This document shows positions 44,261 to 52,266 of a DNA stretch of 64,000 nucleotides, in pieces. Each line of letters begins with the position of its first letter. The stretch's first letter is position 1. The position numbers and the translations under genes are program-made. The notes beneath the pieces were generated by a model, which saw only the letters and a program-made list of their open reading frames with translations, searched no databases and had not been told where the DNA came from. Origin of the DNA: CAZRCG01 sp964598565 (GTDB lineage: Bacteria; Bdellovibrionota; UBA2394); the NCBI GenBank assembly GCA_964598565.1, contig CAZRCG010000001.1, positions 1-64,000 of the forward strand, given 5' to 3'.

Positions 44261-45100
44261 ATGACTTTATCGAGGGGACAACGATGGATCTTAGTCTCCA
44301 CAGTGGCCTTTTGTTTCATGAACATCGTTATTAAGTATTTAGATCGACTGTCTGTCCATCAGATCGTTCTTTTTAGAGCCCTGTTTTCTGTTTTCTTAAT
44401 CTTGATTCATATGCGTGTATACAAGTTGACGCTGCATACTAAGAAAGCGCCGCTCCTTATCACGCGCGGGCTGATCGGCACAGCAGGACTCTACCTCTTT
44501 GTCTCAAGCCTCAAATCATTACCCCTCGGTACAGCCGTCACCATTCAATATCTAGCTCCTTTATTTTCTCTTCTTTTGGCCTCTTCGATGCTCAACGAAA
44601 ATGCAAGTCTTCGCGTTTGGATTTCGGCCCTCGGAGCTTTTTTTGGGATCATACTCATGGAGCGGCACGATCTTCGCTTCGGAGAGGGTGAGATCGCCAT
44701 TGCTGTTCTTGCTGCCGTTTGCTCAGGACTCGCACACAATCTTGTGCGAAAGTTGCGATCGGTAGCTGAGCCGATTGTAGTTTCTTTTTATTTTCCTGCT
44801 ATTACGGTGCCCATTAGCCTCTACCCCGCTATCGAAACGTGGACGACTCCGACGCTCCTCGAATGGACTTTTCTATTTCTCAGTGGCGCTTTCGCCTATA
44901 TTGCCCAACTCTTCATGACCAAGGCCTTTCAGGCAGAGCGTCTCGATAAAGTTGTTACCATTAGTTATATTGGGTCTCCCCTGGCGGTTCTTATTGGATG
45001 GAGTTTTTTTGGAGAAGCTCTGCCATTGTGGGCAATCTTTGGAATCGCCGTTGTCATGGTGAGTGTTTACTGGGGATCTCTCACCCGACCGGCTCGATAA
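44261..45100 (+). CDS. EamA/DMT-family transporter (second)
   Basis: A 279-residue membrane protein with about ten helices and two EamA halves. It shows RGLIGTAGLYLFVSSLKSLPLG, then VTIQYLAPLFSLLLASSMLNE in the first half and VVTISYIGSPLAVLIGWSFFGE in the second, the classic EamA pattern. Similar proteins export metabolites. It is divergent from the MATE gene and convergent with the FAD oxidase gene. Unlike the copy at 26.6 kb it is not linked to biosynthetic genes. Confidence 0.88.
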   Translation: MTLSRGQRWILVSTVAFCFMNIVIKYLDRLSVHQIVLFRALFSVFLILIHMRVYKLTLHTKKAPLLITRGLIGTAGLYLFVSSLKSLPLGTAVTIQYLAPLFSLLLASSMLNENASLRVWISALGAFFGIILMERHDLRFGEGEIAIAVLAAVCSGLAHNLVRKLRSVAEPIVVSFYFPAITVPISLYPAIETWTTPTLLEWTFLFLSGAFAYIAQLFMTKAFQAERLDKVVTISYIGSPLAVLIGWSFFGEALPLWAIFGIAVVMVSVYWGSLTRPAR

Positions 45101-45110
45101 GGCTCTCAAA

Positions 45111-45180
45111 GGGCTATCGAGAAACGCCCCTTTGCTTCGTTTCTTTGGCGGCCCGAATCTGGGTCGTCTCTCGATAGCCC
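45111..45180. repeat. 70-base inverted repeat with perfect 12-base arms
   Basis: GGGCTATCGAGA (45111-45122) pairs exactly with TCTCGATAGCCC (45169-45180). The inner sequence can extend the fold (CGCC...GGCG). It fills the gap between the convergent EamA and FAD-oxidase genes. It is probably a two-way terminator or a structured repeat; no T run follows on the plus strand. Confidence 0.75.
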
Positions 45181-45206
45181 ACAAAACAGAATTTTGATGC
45201 CGCCTC

Positions 45207-46580
45207 TTAAAAAATTTTTCCTGGATTCATGATGCCTTGAGGATCAAAGAGGTTTTTGACCTCTTTCATAAGGGCCAGCTCAGAGGGACTTCGGGAATAC
45301 GACAGATAGGGCTTCTTCATAAGTCCGATACCATGCTCGGCGCTGATGGATCCGCCAAAACGATTGAGCAATGAAAACAAATCATGACTCAACGGCTCAC
45401 AGGCTTTTTGAAAACTGGCATCACTCTCATCGGTCTGCGGTAAAAAGTTAAAATGCAAATTGCCATCGCCGATATGACCAAACCAAACGAGAGGCCTAGA
45501 ACCATAACGGGAGGATATCAAAGCGTCGGCTTCTTTGACAAAGGCCGGAATATGACGAATCGGCACTGAAATATCACTTTTATAGGGCTTCAGTGGAGCA
45601 ATGGTTTCAGAAATTAGTTCTCTATAGAGCCAGAAGGCTTCGGTCTCTCGATCGCTTTGACTAAGAACAGCATTATGAATCGTGGGCCACAACGAAATAC
45701 GATCAAAAAAACCCATAAAATCAGAGTCTGGTTTAGCTTCAATTAAAAAGTAGTAAGGGGATTTCTCATGGAAGGGCGGCGGCATGGCATGCTGCTCACA
45801 TACTCGCTCGAGAGCCGCCTGACTAAAAAACTCAAACCCAAAAAGCTCAAAAGCTTTGTGCGCCTCAACGAGCAGATCGAGCGCGACCGACAAGTCCCCC
45901 GCCGCCACGAGCATACACTTCAAATCGCCCGGAGCTTTCGTGAGCCACAGCGACGCCTCCACGATGAGGCCCAGAATTCCCTCGGAGCCAATAAACACCT
46001 GCTTAAGATCAAGACCTGAATTATCTTTTCTTAACGATCGAGAAAAATCCAATAGCTCGCCACGACCGGTAACCACTTTGAGACCTGCCACCCAAGGTCT
46101 CATCATTCCGTAACGAATAACTTTGGTGCCTCCCGCATTGGTCGCAATATTACCGCCAATCTGGCTTGATCCTCGCGATGCGAAATCGACGGGAAAATAG
46201 AGTCCTGCGGATTCAGCGGCTTCTTGCACACTCTGGGTCGCGGCTCCTGCCTCGCATACCAGCAGCTGATCTTCTGGATGAACCGTAAGTATCTTATTCA
46301 TGCGATTAAGTGACAGAACGAGCTCTCCACGAGACGCAATAGCACCCCCACTGAGTCCGGTTCTGCCTCCCGATGGTACCAGCCCCACCCCATACTGAAG
46401 TGCCAATTTCACCACGCTGATCACTTCGTCTACCGATTCGGGAAATACAATCGCCAAAGGATTGGCTTCAATCGCGCGCGTCCAGTCGCGCCCAAAGGTC
46501 TGCAGATCTGCAGCATCTTGAGTCACTTGATCAGCTCTCAATCTCTGATTCAACGCTTCGAGAATATTTGACACTCGCAA
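45207..46580 (-). CDS. FAD-linked oxidase, D-2-hydroxyglutarate/D-lactate dehydrogenase-like
   Basis: Flavoprotein of the FAD-binding PCMH family, 457 residues. The FAD domain shows LVPSGGRTGLSGGAIA, VDFASRGSSQIGGNIATNAGG and VIRYGMMRPWVAGLKVV. The C-terminal domain carries HIGDGNLHFN and the end motif SAEHGIGLMKK, with metal-binding histidines. GlcD, D-lactate dehydrogenase and D-2-hydroxyglutarate dehydrogenase all look alike. The gene directly follows serA by 5 bases, which favours D-2-hydroxyglutarate dehydrogenase, since that enzyme is known to remove the by-product of SerA in Pseudomonas. Confidence 0.85.
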   Translation of the reverse strand: MRVSNILEALNQRLRADQVTQDAADLQTFGRDWTRAIEANPLAIVFPESVDEVISVVKLALQYGVGLVPSGGRTGLSGGAIASRGELVLSLNRMNKILTVHPEDQLLVCEAGAATQSVQEAAESAGLYFPVDFASRGSSQIGGNIATNAGGTKVIRYGMMRPWVAGLKVVTGRGELLDFSRSLRKDNSGLDLKQVFIGSEGILGLIVEASLWLTKAPGDLKCMLVAAGDLSVALDLLVEAHKAFELFGFEFFSQAALERVCEQHAMPPPFHEKSPYYFLIEAKPDSDFMGFFDRISLWPTIHNAVLSQSDRETEAFWLYRELISETIAPLKPYKSDISVPIRHIPAFVKEADALISSRYGSRPLVWFGHIGDGNLHFNFLPQTDESDASFQKACEPLSHDLFSLLNRFGGSISAEHGIGLMKKPYLSYSRSPSELALMKEVKNLFDPQGIMNPGKIF

Positions 46581-46585
46581 CTCCC

Positions 46586-47812
46586 TCAGTAAAGAATTCG
46601 TGTTCGCAAACTTTCGGACAAACTTCTGATACGATCTTTGACAGAATCCGAAACCTTTGTGTCGAGATCCATAATCAAGTAACCCACATCTGAATCTGTG
46701 GCCAAATACTGACCTTCAATATTGGCGCCTAGGTCAGACACAATAGAGTTGATCGCCTTCAAGACACCCGGAACATTGCGATGAATATTCAAAATGCGAT
46801 GCTTGCCTTTAAGAACAGGCACATCGACTTGAGGAAAATTCACAGCTCCCAGAGTGGCACCCTCATTTACATACTTCAACAAATTGTGAGCTACCTCTTG
46901 ACCAATATTCTCCTGAGCTTCTTCAGTGCTACCTCCCAAATGCGGCGTTAGAATCACATTTCCAAGACCTTGCAGAGGCGTCTTAAAGTCACTCGCCTTG
47001 CCCTCGGGTTCGCTCGGAAATACGTCGATAGCCGCGCCCGCCAAGCGTTTGTCTCGCAGGGCAGAGGCCAAAGCCTCAAGGTCTACCACCTTCCCTCGAG
47101 ACGCATTGATTAAAGAAGCGGCCGACTTCATTTGAGTAAGCTGCTCGGCGCCTATCATGCCTCTTGTTTGCGAACTATCAGGCACATGCAAGGTTACAAA
47201 GTCTGAGGCCGACAAAAGATCGCCTAGCGATGAAACCGACCTTGAATTACCCAGAGGCAGTTTAGAGACGATATCGTAGAACAAAACTTTCATGCCGAGG
47301 GCCTCGGCCAATACAGATACCTGAGAGCCAATATGGCCATAGCCAATGATGCCCAGTGTTTTACCTCGCACCTCAAAACAGCCTGACGCTGATTTATCCC
47401 AATGACCTCGATGTAGATTCATCGAGCTGTCGCCGAGGCGTCTGGCCAGCATGATGATTTCTGCGATCACCATCTCGGCAACCGATCGAGTATTGCTATA
47501 GGGTGCATTGAATACCGGAATGCCCTTTTTTCGAGTCGCCTCTAAATCTACCTGGTCGGTCCCAATACAAAAACATCCGACACTTAAAAGTTTTTTTGCT
47601 TCAGCCAAGACCACGTCGGTGACTTGTGTCTTCGACCGAATACCCAAAACGTGAACGTCTCGAATTTTAGCAATGAGAGCTTCTTGTGTTAAAGCCGTGG
47701 ATACTCTCTCTACCTGAAAGCCCTCGGTTGTAAAAAGGGTGGCAGCTCCAAGATGAATATTCTCCAACAGAAGAATCTTCATCGACGAACGCGGAAACGA
47801 ATAATGTGCCAT
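46586..47812 (-). CDS. serA: D-3-phosphoglycerate dehydrogenase
   Basis: First enzyme of serine synthesis. It shows the NAD-binding LGIIGYGHIGSQVSVLAEALGM, catalytic histidine block LTPHLGGSTEEAQENIG, RSKTQVTD, CIGTDQVDLEATRKKGIPV and a C-terminal ACT domain ending RTRILY, close to the E. coli form. The length of 408 residues matches the E. coli type with ACT. The start at 47812 fits the E. coli N terminus; another ATG lies at 47782. It is followed 5 bases on by the FAD-oxidase gene, so both are co-expressed. Confidence 0.95.
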   Translation of the reverse strand: MAHYSFPRSSMKILLLENIHLGAATLFTTEGFQVERVSTALTQEALIAKIRDVHVLGIRSKTQVTDVVLAEAKKLLSVGCFCIGTDQVDLEATRKKGIPVFNAPYSNTRSVAEMVIAEIIMLARRLGDSSMNLHRGHWDKSASGCFEVRGKTLGIIGYGHIGSQVSVLAEALGMKVLFYDIVSKLPLGNSRSVSSLGDLLSASDFVTLHVPDSSQTRGMIGAEQLTQMKSAASLINASRGKVVDLEALASALRDKRLAGAAIDVFPSEPEGKASDFKTPLQGLGNVILTPHLGGSTEEAQENIGQEVAHNLLKYVNEGATLGAVNFPQVDVPVLKGKHRILNIHRNVPGVLKAINSIVSDLGANIEGQYLATDSDVGYLIMDLDTKVSDSVKDRIRSLSESLRTRILY

Positions 47813-47922
47813 CCCCTATTTCTAACAGAAGCCATTGCTCAGACTACGTTTTTTTTAAACTCCAGATTATTAAGAGCCCATGCTCCAGAAACCCGACTTT
47901 TATTGAGCACACTCCGACTCTT

Positions 47923-48912
47923 TCACTCCGAAAGCATCGCAATAAAGGCTTGAAGGTAAGGTCTGTCGAACTCATGCGGCATGGTGGTAATCATATACTT
48001 CAGAGCATCGAAGGGACTCATCGCCCTAGCATAACTTTTTTCGGCACAAAGAGCCGTAAATACATCGGCTATGGCTACGATGCGACTCAGCTGATGGACA
48101 CTCTTTATGCCCTTCGGATAACCCTTGCCATTGACGCGCTCGTGGTGTTCAAAAACGATACGCCTAGAAAGAATCGGCACCATCTGCCTCAGATCTAATA
48201 TCTTTTCACCCATATCGGGGTGCTGTCGTATGAGTAACCACTCTTCGTCATTGAGCTCCCCTGGCTTATTGAGAATATCAGGACTAATCTGGCTCTTGCC
48301 AATATCGTGAAGCAAAGCCCCCATACCAAGAGCGAAGAGCGTTTGCTGTTCCTGAAAACCGAGGCGCTTTGCCAGTGCCACTGAATACGCTGAGACATGA
48401 AGAGCATGACTATGCTCACTAAAACTATCTGAAGAAAGCTTGATCAGCTCAGGCAAAGACCCTCGTTCATTCAAGTACTGAATACACGATTTGGCATACG
48501 CACTCGCCCCTTGCAGAAGCTCTTGTGATTGGGGAGACGTGAAAACCGTGGACAGAATGGGGTCGGCTGTTTCATAGAGAACCGTGGCCTTACGCTGCAG
48601 CGGAACGTCCCTGGCAGCCAAAATATTCTTAAGCTTATCTTGAAGAAAAATATGGTGCTCTTTCACCGATTTAAACTGAATAAAGAGAGAGTCGACTTGC
48701 GTATTGACCAGCTTATCGGCGTCGGCCTGAGCCCAAACCGTGCCTTTGCTCTTAAAAAGCACATAGTTTCTAAGATGATAAAAATAAACATCATTATCTA
48801 CTTTGTCGCCCGGACGATAAATAGATATGGGTACTTTGTAATAATCGGTTTGAGTGCCTGCATCTACTCCAGCCATCGAATTCCAGTTTAGCATTTGATT
48901 CTTCTGAATCAC
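47923..48912 (-). CDS. HD-GYP domain protein
   Basis: Probable cyclic-di-GMP phosphodiesterase of 329 residues. A non-conserved N-terminal domain of about 150 residues is followed by the HD-GYP region: LLHDIGKSQISPDILNKPG (HD metal site), IRQHPDMGEKIL and FEHHERVNGKGYPKGI (GYP motif). The usual HHERxDGxGYP has N in place of D here. No membrane helices are seen. It shares the window with a PilZ protein, so c-di-GMP signalling is active in this organism. Confidence 0.9.
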   Translation of the reverse strand: MIQKNQMLNWNSMAGVDAGTQTDYYKVPISIYRPGDKVDNDVYFYHLRNYVLFKSKGTVWAQADADKLVNTQVDSLFIQFKSVKEHHIFLQDKLKNILAARDVPLQRKATVLYETADPILSTVFTSPQSQELLQGASAYAKSCIQYLNERGSLPELIKLSSDSFSEHSHALHVSAYSVALAKRLGFQEQQTLFALGMGALLHDIGKSQISPDILNKPGELNDEEWLLIRQHPDMGEKILDLRQMVPILSRRIVFEHHERVNGKGYPKGIKSVHQLSRIVAIADVFTALCAEKSYARAMSPFDALKYMITTMPHEFDRPYLQAFIAMLSE

Positions 48913-48997
48913 GAATGCATTTCATAGAAATCGCTAAAGTAGCGATCATTTCAAAATTAGGACTCAACCTTTATACCTTGTGCGAGAAAGCACTGCG

Positions 48998-49297
48998 TCA
49001 CTTTTTCGCCACCGTGGCCTCTTTCATAAGCCATTTAGCCATCAGAAAAACGACAGCCGCCACAATAAAAAAGTCAATCGCCGCGCCCACGACCTTGCCA
49101 TAAAAAATCCCCTGAAACTGCAGTTTCTTTATATCTTCCACCTGAGCAGTCTGTAGCAAGGGCTGAAACAGCAACGGCATCATTAAATCATTCACGAGAC
49201 TCGACACAAATTCGTTAAGCTTGCCCCCAATAATTACTGCAATGGCCAAACCCACCACTCCATAATGTTTTAAAAATTCAACAAACTCTTTTACCAT
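48998..49297 (-). CDS. mscL: Large-conductance mechanosensitive channel
   Basis: A 99-residue protein matching MscL: FVEFLKHYGVVGLAIAVIIGGKLNEFVSSLV (first half of the channel) and VGAAIDFFIVAAVVFLMAKW (second helix). It is shorter than E. coli MscL (136 residues), mainly from a reduced periplasmic loop and C-terminal helix. Acts as an emergency valve on osmotic downshift. It lies between HD-GYP and GSCFA genes, all on the minus strand. Confidence 0.88.
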   Translation of the reverse strand: MVKEFVEFLKHYGVVGLAIAVIIGGKLNEFVSSLVNDLMMPLLFQPLLQTAQVEDIKKLQFQGIFYGKVVGAAIDFFIVAAVVFLMAKWLMKEATVAKK

Positions 49298-49387
49298 CGT
49301 ACGACTCCTTGCGTTAATACTTGAAAGCTCTCACTTTCTTACCCCCAAGAGATTGCAGATAAGCCTCGCACCGATTCGCGCAGCTTT

Positions 49388-50677
49388 TTACCCCGGGTGA
49401 CGCAAAGTCACCACAGTCTCCCCCTTGTTGGCAAGCTGGCTATCAGACTTAAAAAACATTCTTTCAACCAATTCCATAACTCGAGCGACGGCCTCACGTC
49501 GAACGTGACGTTGATCAGCCTCCCAGGGATCTTGCACACATTGAGTTACCGTTTCATAACTTGGCAAATAGTAGACTCCTTTGTTTCTCTGAACCAAGTC
49601 TTCCGCAGCCACCCGCAATACCGCCTTCGAGTGACAGTTTGCTTCAATGACATGTCGGTCCGTATGAACCGTCCATTTGAAGGGTACGGGCGATACACTG
49701 ATGATAAAACGCACATTTTTATTGTGAGCTCTTACAATATCGATGAAGGCCTGAATATTGGCCACATTCTCCGCAACTGTCAGAATTTTACATTGCATGA
49801 TCGAAGCCATTTCTTCTGTAACGGGAGGCATCGCCGACACGGCTCCTGAGGGAATAAATTCCCAGCATTCATTTAACCCGAAGGTAAGAATGATAAGATC
49901 GGCAGCTTCTAATGCTTGTCGTGCCGCTTGGCGATGTCGTTCATAATTTGCCTCATAAGCTTCAGGACTCGAAAACGCGATATTTTCTCGAAAGGGATCA
50001 AAGTACAAATCTTTATTTCGCATGTACTCTTCAAACTTTATGAGAATTCTTGGAAGCTCTCGAATGCGGAAGGCCTTCTCCGCAAGCTGCCGAAAACTCG
50101 GTGTATTAAAAATCAAACCCCAAGCCGCCGAAAATGGGACTCTATCTTTGTGCACCTGGTCAGCACTGATGACACCGTTTAGCTCATCCGTAGCGGCCTC
50201 CGTCACTACATAGTTATAACCTCGAGCCTGAAGGGCCTGCGCCATCTCAGAAGCAAAGCAGGAGCCTAGCGACACAATACGAGTGCTTGAATCAATTAAA
50301 TCATAGGACCGAGCCATCGGCAGGGTATTGGTCATCAATTGCTTCGCATCTATATAAGGGTTCGGCCAAAAAAATGAGGCTGGGTTCTGACGACTTTTGG
50401 GCAAATAAGTCTCTCTCTTGGCATTCATTTCTCGAACAAAAGTTCGCAAATTTTCGATCGCCCTATCGCACTCTTGTTGATCGGCCGCTAACTCTGGAAT
50501 TACCGCCCTGAGAAGCTCAATCTCCTGCGAAAGGCCCGTCGACGTCCAACCCTGCTGGCTGACAAAAAGCTGTATGCGCTGTTTAAGAGGTGCACTTGTT
50601 AAAATAGTCTCTAAACGATGAAAAAAAAGATCATTACTTCGACCGCGTTCGCTGCCACCAAATAGTAGAGTCTTCAT
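49388..50677 (-). CDS. GSCFA-domain protein
   Basis: A 429-residue protein of the GSCFA family, which carries the literal motif LGSCFASEM near residue 135. The later FGLNECWEFIPSG and SVSPVPFKWT fit the same SGNH/GDSL-like hydrolase fold, so an esterase or glycan-acyl function is likely. No signal peptide is seen. It is divergent from the hypothetical membrane protein gene. The physiological substrate is not known. Confidence 0.8.
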   Translation of the reverse strand: MKTLLFGGSERGRSNDLFFHRLETILTSAPLKQRIQLFVSQQGWTSTGLSQEIELLRAVIPELAADQQECDRAIENLRTFVREMNAKRETYLPKSRQNPASFFWPNPYIDAKQLMTNTLPMARSYDLIDSSTRIVSLGSCFASEMAQALQARGYNYVVTEAATDELNGVISADQVHKDRVPFSAAWGLIFNTPSFRQLAEKAFRIRELPRILIKFEEYMRNKDLYFDPFRENIAFSSPEAYEANYERHRQAARQALEAADLIILTFGLNECWEFIPSGAVSAMPPVTEEMASIMQCKILTVAENVANIQAFIDIVRAHNKNVRFIISVSPVPFKWTVHTDRHVIEANCHSKAVLRVAAEDLVQRNKGVYYLPSYETVTQCVQDPWEADQRHVRREAVARVMELVERMFFKSDSQLANKGETVVTLRHPG

Positions 50678-50766
50678 AGCTTATTGTAGGTTTTCATCTT
50701 CCGGGTGAACAGCCCGTTCCATCTTCGTTATTGACTCACCAAAATGAATCGGGCACTCCCGACTGA

Positions 50767-51546
50767 ATGATGCATTCTGTCGTGTTATCCCTGGTATGGG
50801 CATTGGCCGGGCTTCCATTTGATGAGCCGATGACTCAAAGGGCTTCGTCTCCCACGGCGATTCTTGAGAGAATTGACCAATCTTTGGCGACAATGCAAAC
50901 AGCGCTTAAGTTGGAGCTATCGTATACAAGAAAGTCGAAAGGAACAATAGGGGTGGCCTGCGCTGGGCTCTTAGCGAGCGCGGGAACTCTTGGCTTTATT
51001 CTGCATAGCGCAACCAGCGATACTTGGCCTGACTGGCTAAAGACATCTATTCTTATGGTAGGAGGCGCCTCTCTGCTCACCACGCCTCTGCTTGTCAAAT
51101 GGTTGGCAGCCACCTTTCGCGACGAGGGATACCTGAGAGCTCTGCGTGATAAGCTTGAAAAAGATCGACGTCTGATTCAGGCCCTTTTAGGGGCGGCCTC
51201 AAAACAAATGGGCGACGAAAACCATTCTGAAGAAATCATAAGAAATCTCCCTCATTTCCACCTTCATCGCTTTTTCACTCCTCCAGAAAAGTCGGTTGAG
51301 CAGGTTAAACAGAGCACTTTTCTGAAATGGTGGCATTCAAATCCAGCCCGAATTGAGGAGGTACTTAAGCATTACGCCCTCAATCTACCAGAAACAACCT
51401 CCACGCCAACGCTCTCAGGAAGGGACACCTTTTTAAGTCATCTCATTAGGTTAGAGTCGGGCAGCGACCCCTCGCTGGGAGCTTGGCTTCTGCAAATATT
51501 TCTACGAGATACTCAAGAGTCGACCACTGCCGCTCAAGATCTTTAA
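50767..51546 (+). CDS. Hypothetical membrane protein
   Basis: A 259-residue protein with two hydrophobic helices close together (about residues 60-80, GVACAGLLASAGTLGFILH, and 88-110). A long charged C-terminal region follows, 120-259. It resembles no known family to me. The ATG at 50767 is followed by a hydrophobic MMHSVVLSLVWALAGLPF that could be a short signal. It is divergent from the GSCFA gene. It lies just before tRNA-Ser. Confidence 0.6.
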   Translation: MMHSVVLSLVWALAGLPFDEPMTQRASSPTAILERIDQSLATMQTALKLELSYTRKSKGTIGVACAGLLASAGTLGFILHSATSDTWPDWLKTSILMVGGASLLTTPLLVKWLAATFRDEGYLRALRDKLEKDRRLIQALLGAASKQMGDENHSEEIIRNLPHFHLHRFFTPPEKSVEQVKQSTFLKWWHSNPARIEEVLKHYALNLPETTSTPTLSGRDTFLSHLIRLESGSDPSLGAWLLQIFLRDTQESTTAAQDL

Positions 51547-51658
51547 AAAAACAATTCCAAAACCAAGATGCATTGGGCACAAGAATGGTTATAGGATGCC
51601 CGTTGGTAGTTTACGTAAGGCCCGTTAACTACTTAAAACCGGACAACCTCGGCAACAA

Positions 51659-51748
51659 GGAGGAGTGGGTGAGTGGTTGATACCACCGGTCTTGAAAACC
51701 GGCATACCTGAAAGGGTATCGGGAGTTCGAATCTCCCCTCCTCCGCCA
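51659..51748 (+). tRNA. tRNA-Ser (TGA)
   Basis: A 90-nt class II tRNA with the acceptor GGAGGAG pairing CTCCTCC, anticodon loop CTTGAAA (anticodon TGA), a long variable arm and T-arm GGGAG-TTCGAAT-CTCCC. The genomic GCCA end is encoded. The long variable arm and anticodon make serine certain. Confidence 0.97.
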
Positions 51749-52189
51749 GTTTTCATCGGTGACTAGCGTTTGGTACCAAGATCCCAACAATATCGTTGCA
51801 TCCTTTAGTAGCCCTTGGGAGCAACTCCTCACCCTGTTCTCACAGATTCTAAAATCGATCCACCTGACGGCCCCTCACCGACTGATGGCTACGGAAGATA
51901 AAGCGTCGCCTTTAGCCCAAGCCCTCAATAGTTATGACTCTCACTTGTCTTATTGAGCTAAAATGGGTCGGCCCGATCTCAGGGGCTACGTTGACTCTGT
52001 ATTAATGTCAGAGCCACCATGCCACGCCTTAATGGCAAATTTGCATCACCAAAATTGAAAGGCGGTTTGTGTAGACCCAATGCAACAAGGCATGTTTCGC
52101 CACCTGAATAGGAAACTCAGAAATCAAGGTTGACCGACGAAGCCCTGGATTCTACCTTGTCTCCAGTCCGCTTGATTATTCGGACTCAT
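51749..52189. other. Gene-free gap between two tRNAs
   Basis: These 441 bases lie between tRNA-Ser and tRNA-Asp. I see no long open frame with a ribosome site, no CRISPR repeat, no clear hairpin and no second copy of the tRNA ends. Short frames read through the tRNA-Ser complement look spurious. Confidence 0.6.
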
Positions 52190-52266
52190 GGGGTCGTAGT
52201 TCAGTTGGTTAGAACGCCTGCCTGTCACGCAGGAGGTCGAGGGTTCGAGTCCCTTCGGCCCCGCCA
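52190..52266 (+). tRNA. tRNA-Asp (GTC), overlapped by recombinase
   Basis: A 77-nt tRNA: acceptor GGGGTCG with CGGCCCC, anticodon stem CCTGC and GCAGG around CTGTCAC (anticodon GTC), T-arm GAGGG-TTCGAGT-CCCTT, encoded GCCA. The recombinase on the opposite strand covers 52209-52266, so the tRNA is the integration target of the island to the right. Confidence 0.97.

Noticed and set aside
51629..51832. Minus-strand frame across tRNA-Ser (GDSNSRYPFRYAGF-like product)
   Set aside because: It is the complement of the tRNA gene read as protein, a common artefact; no ribosome site or family.
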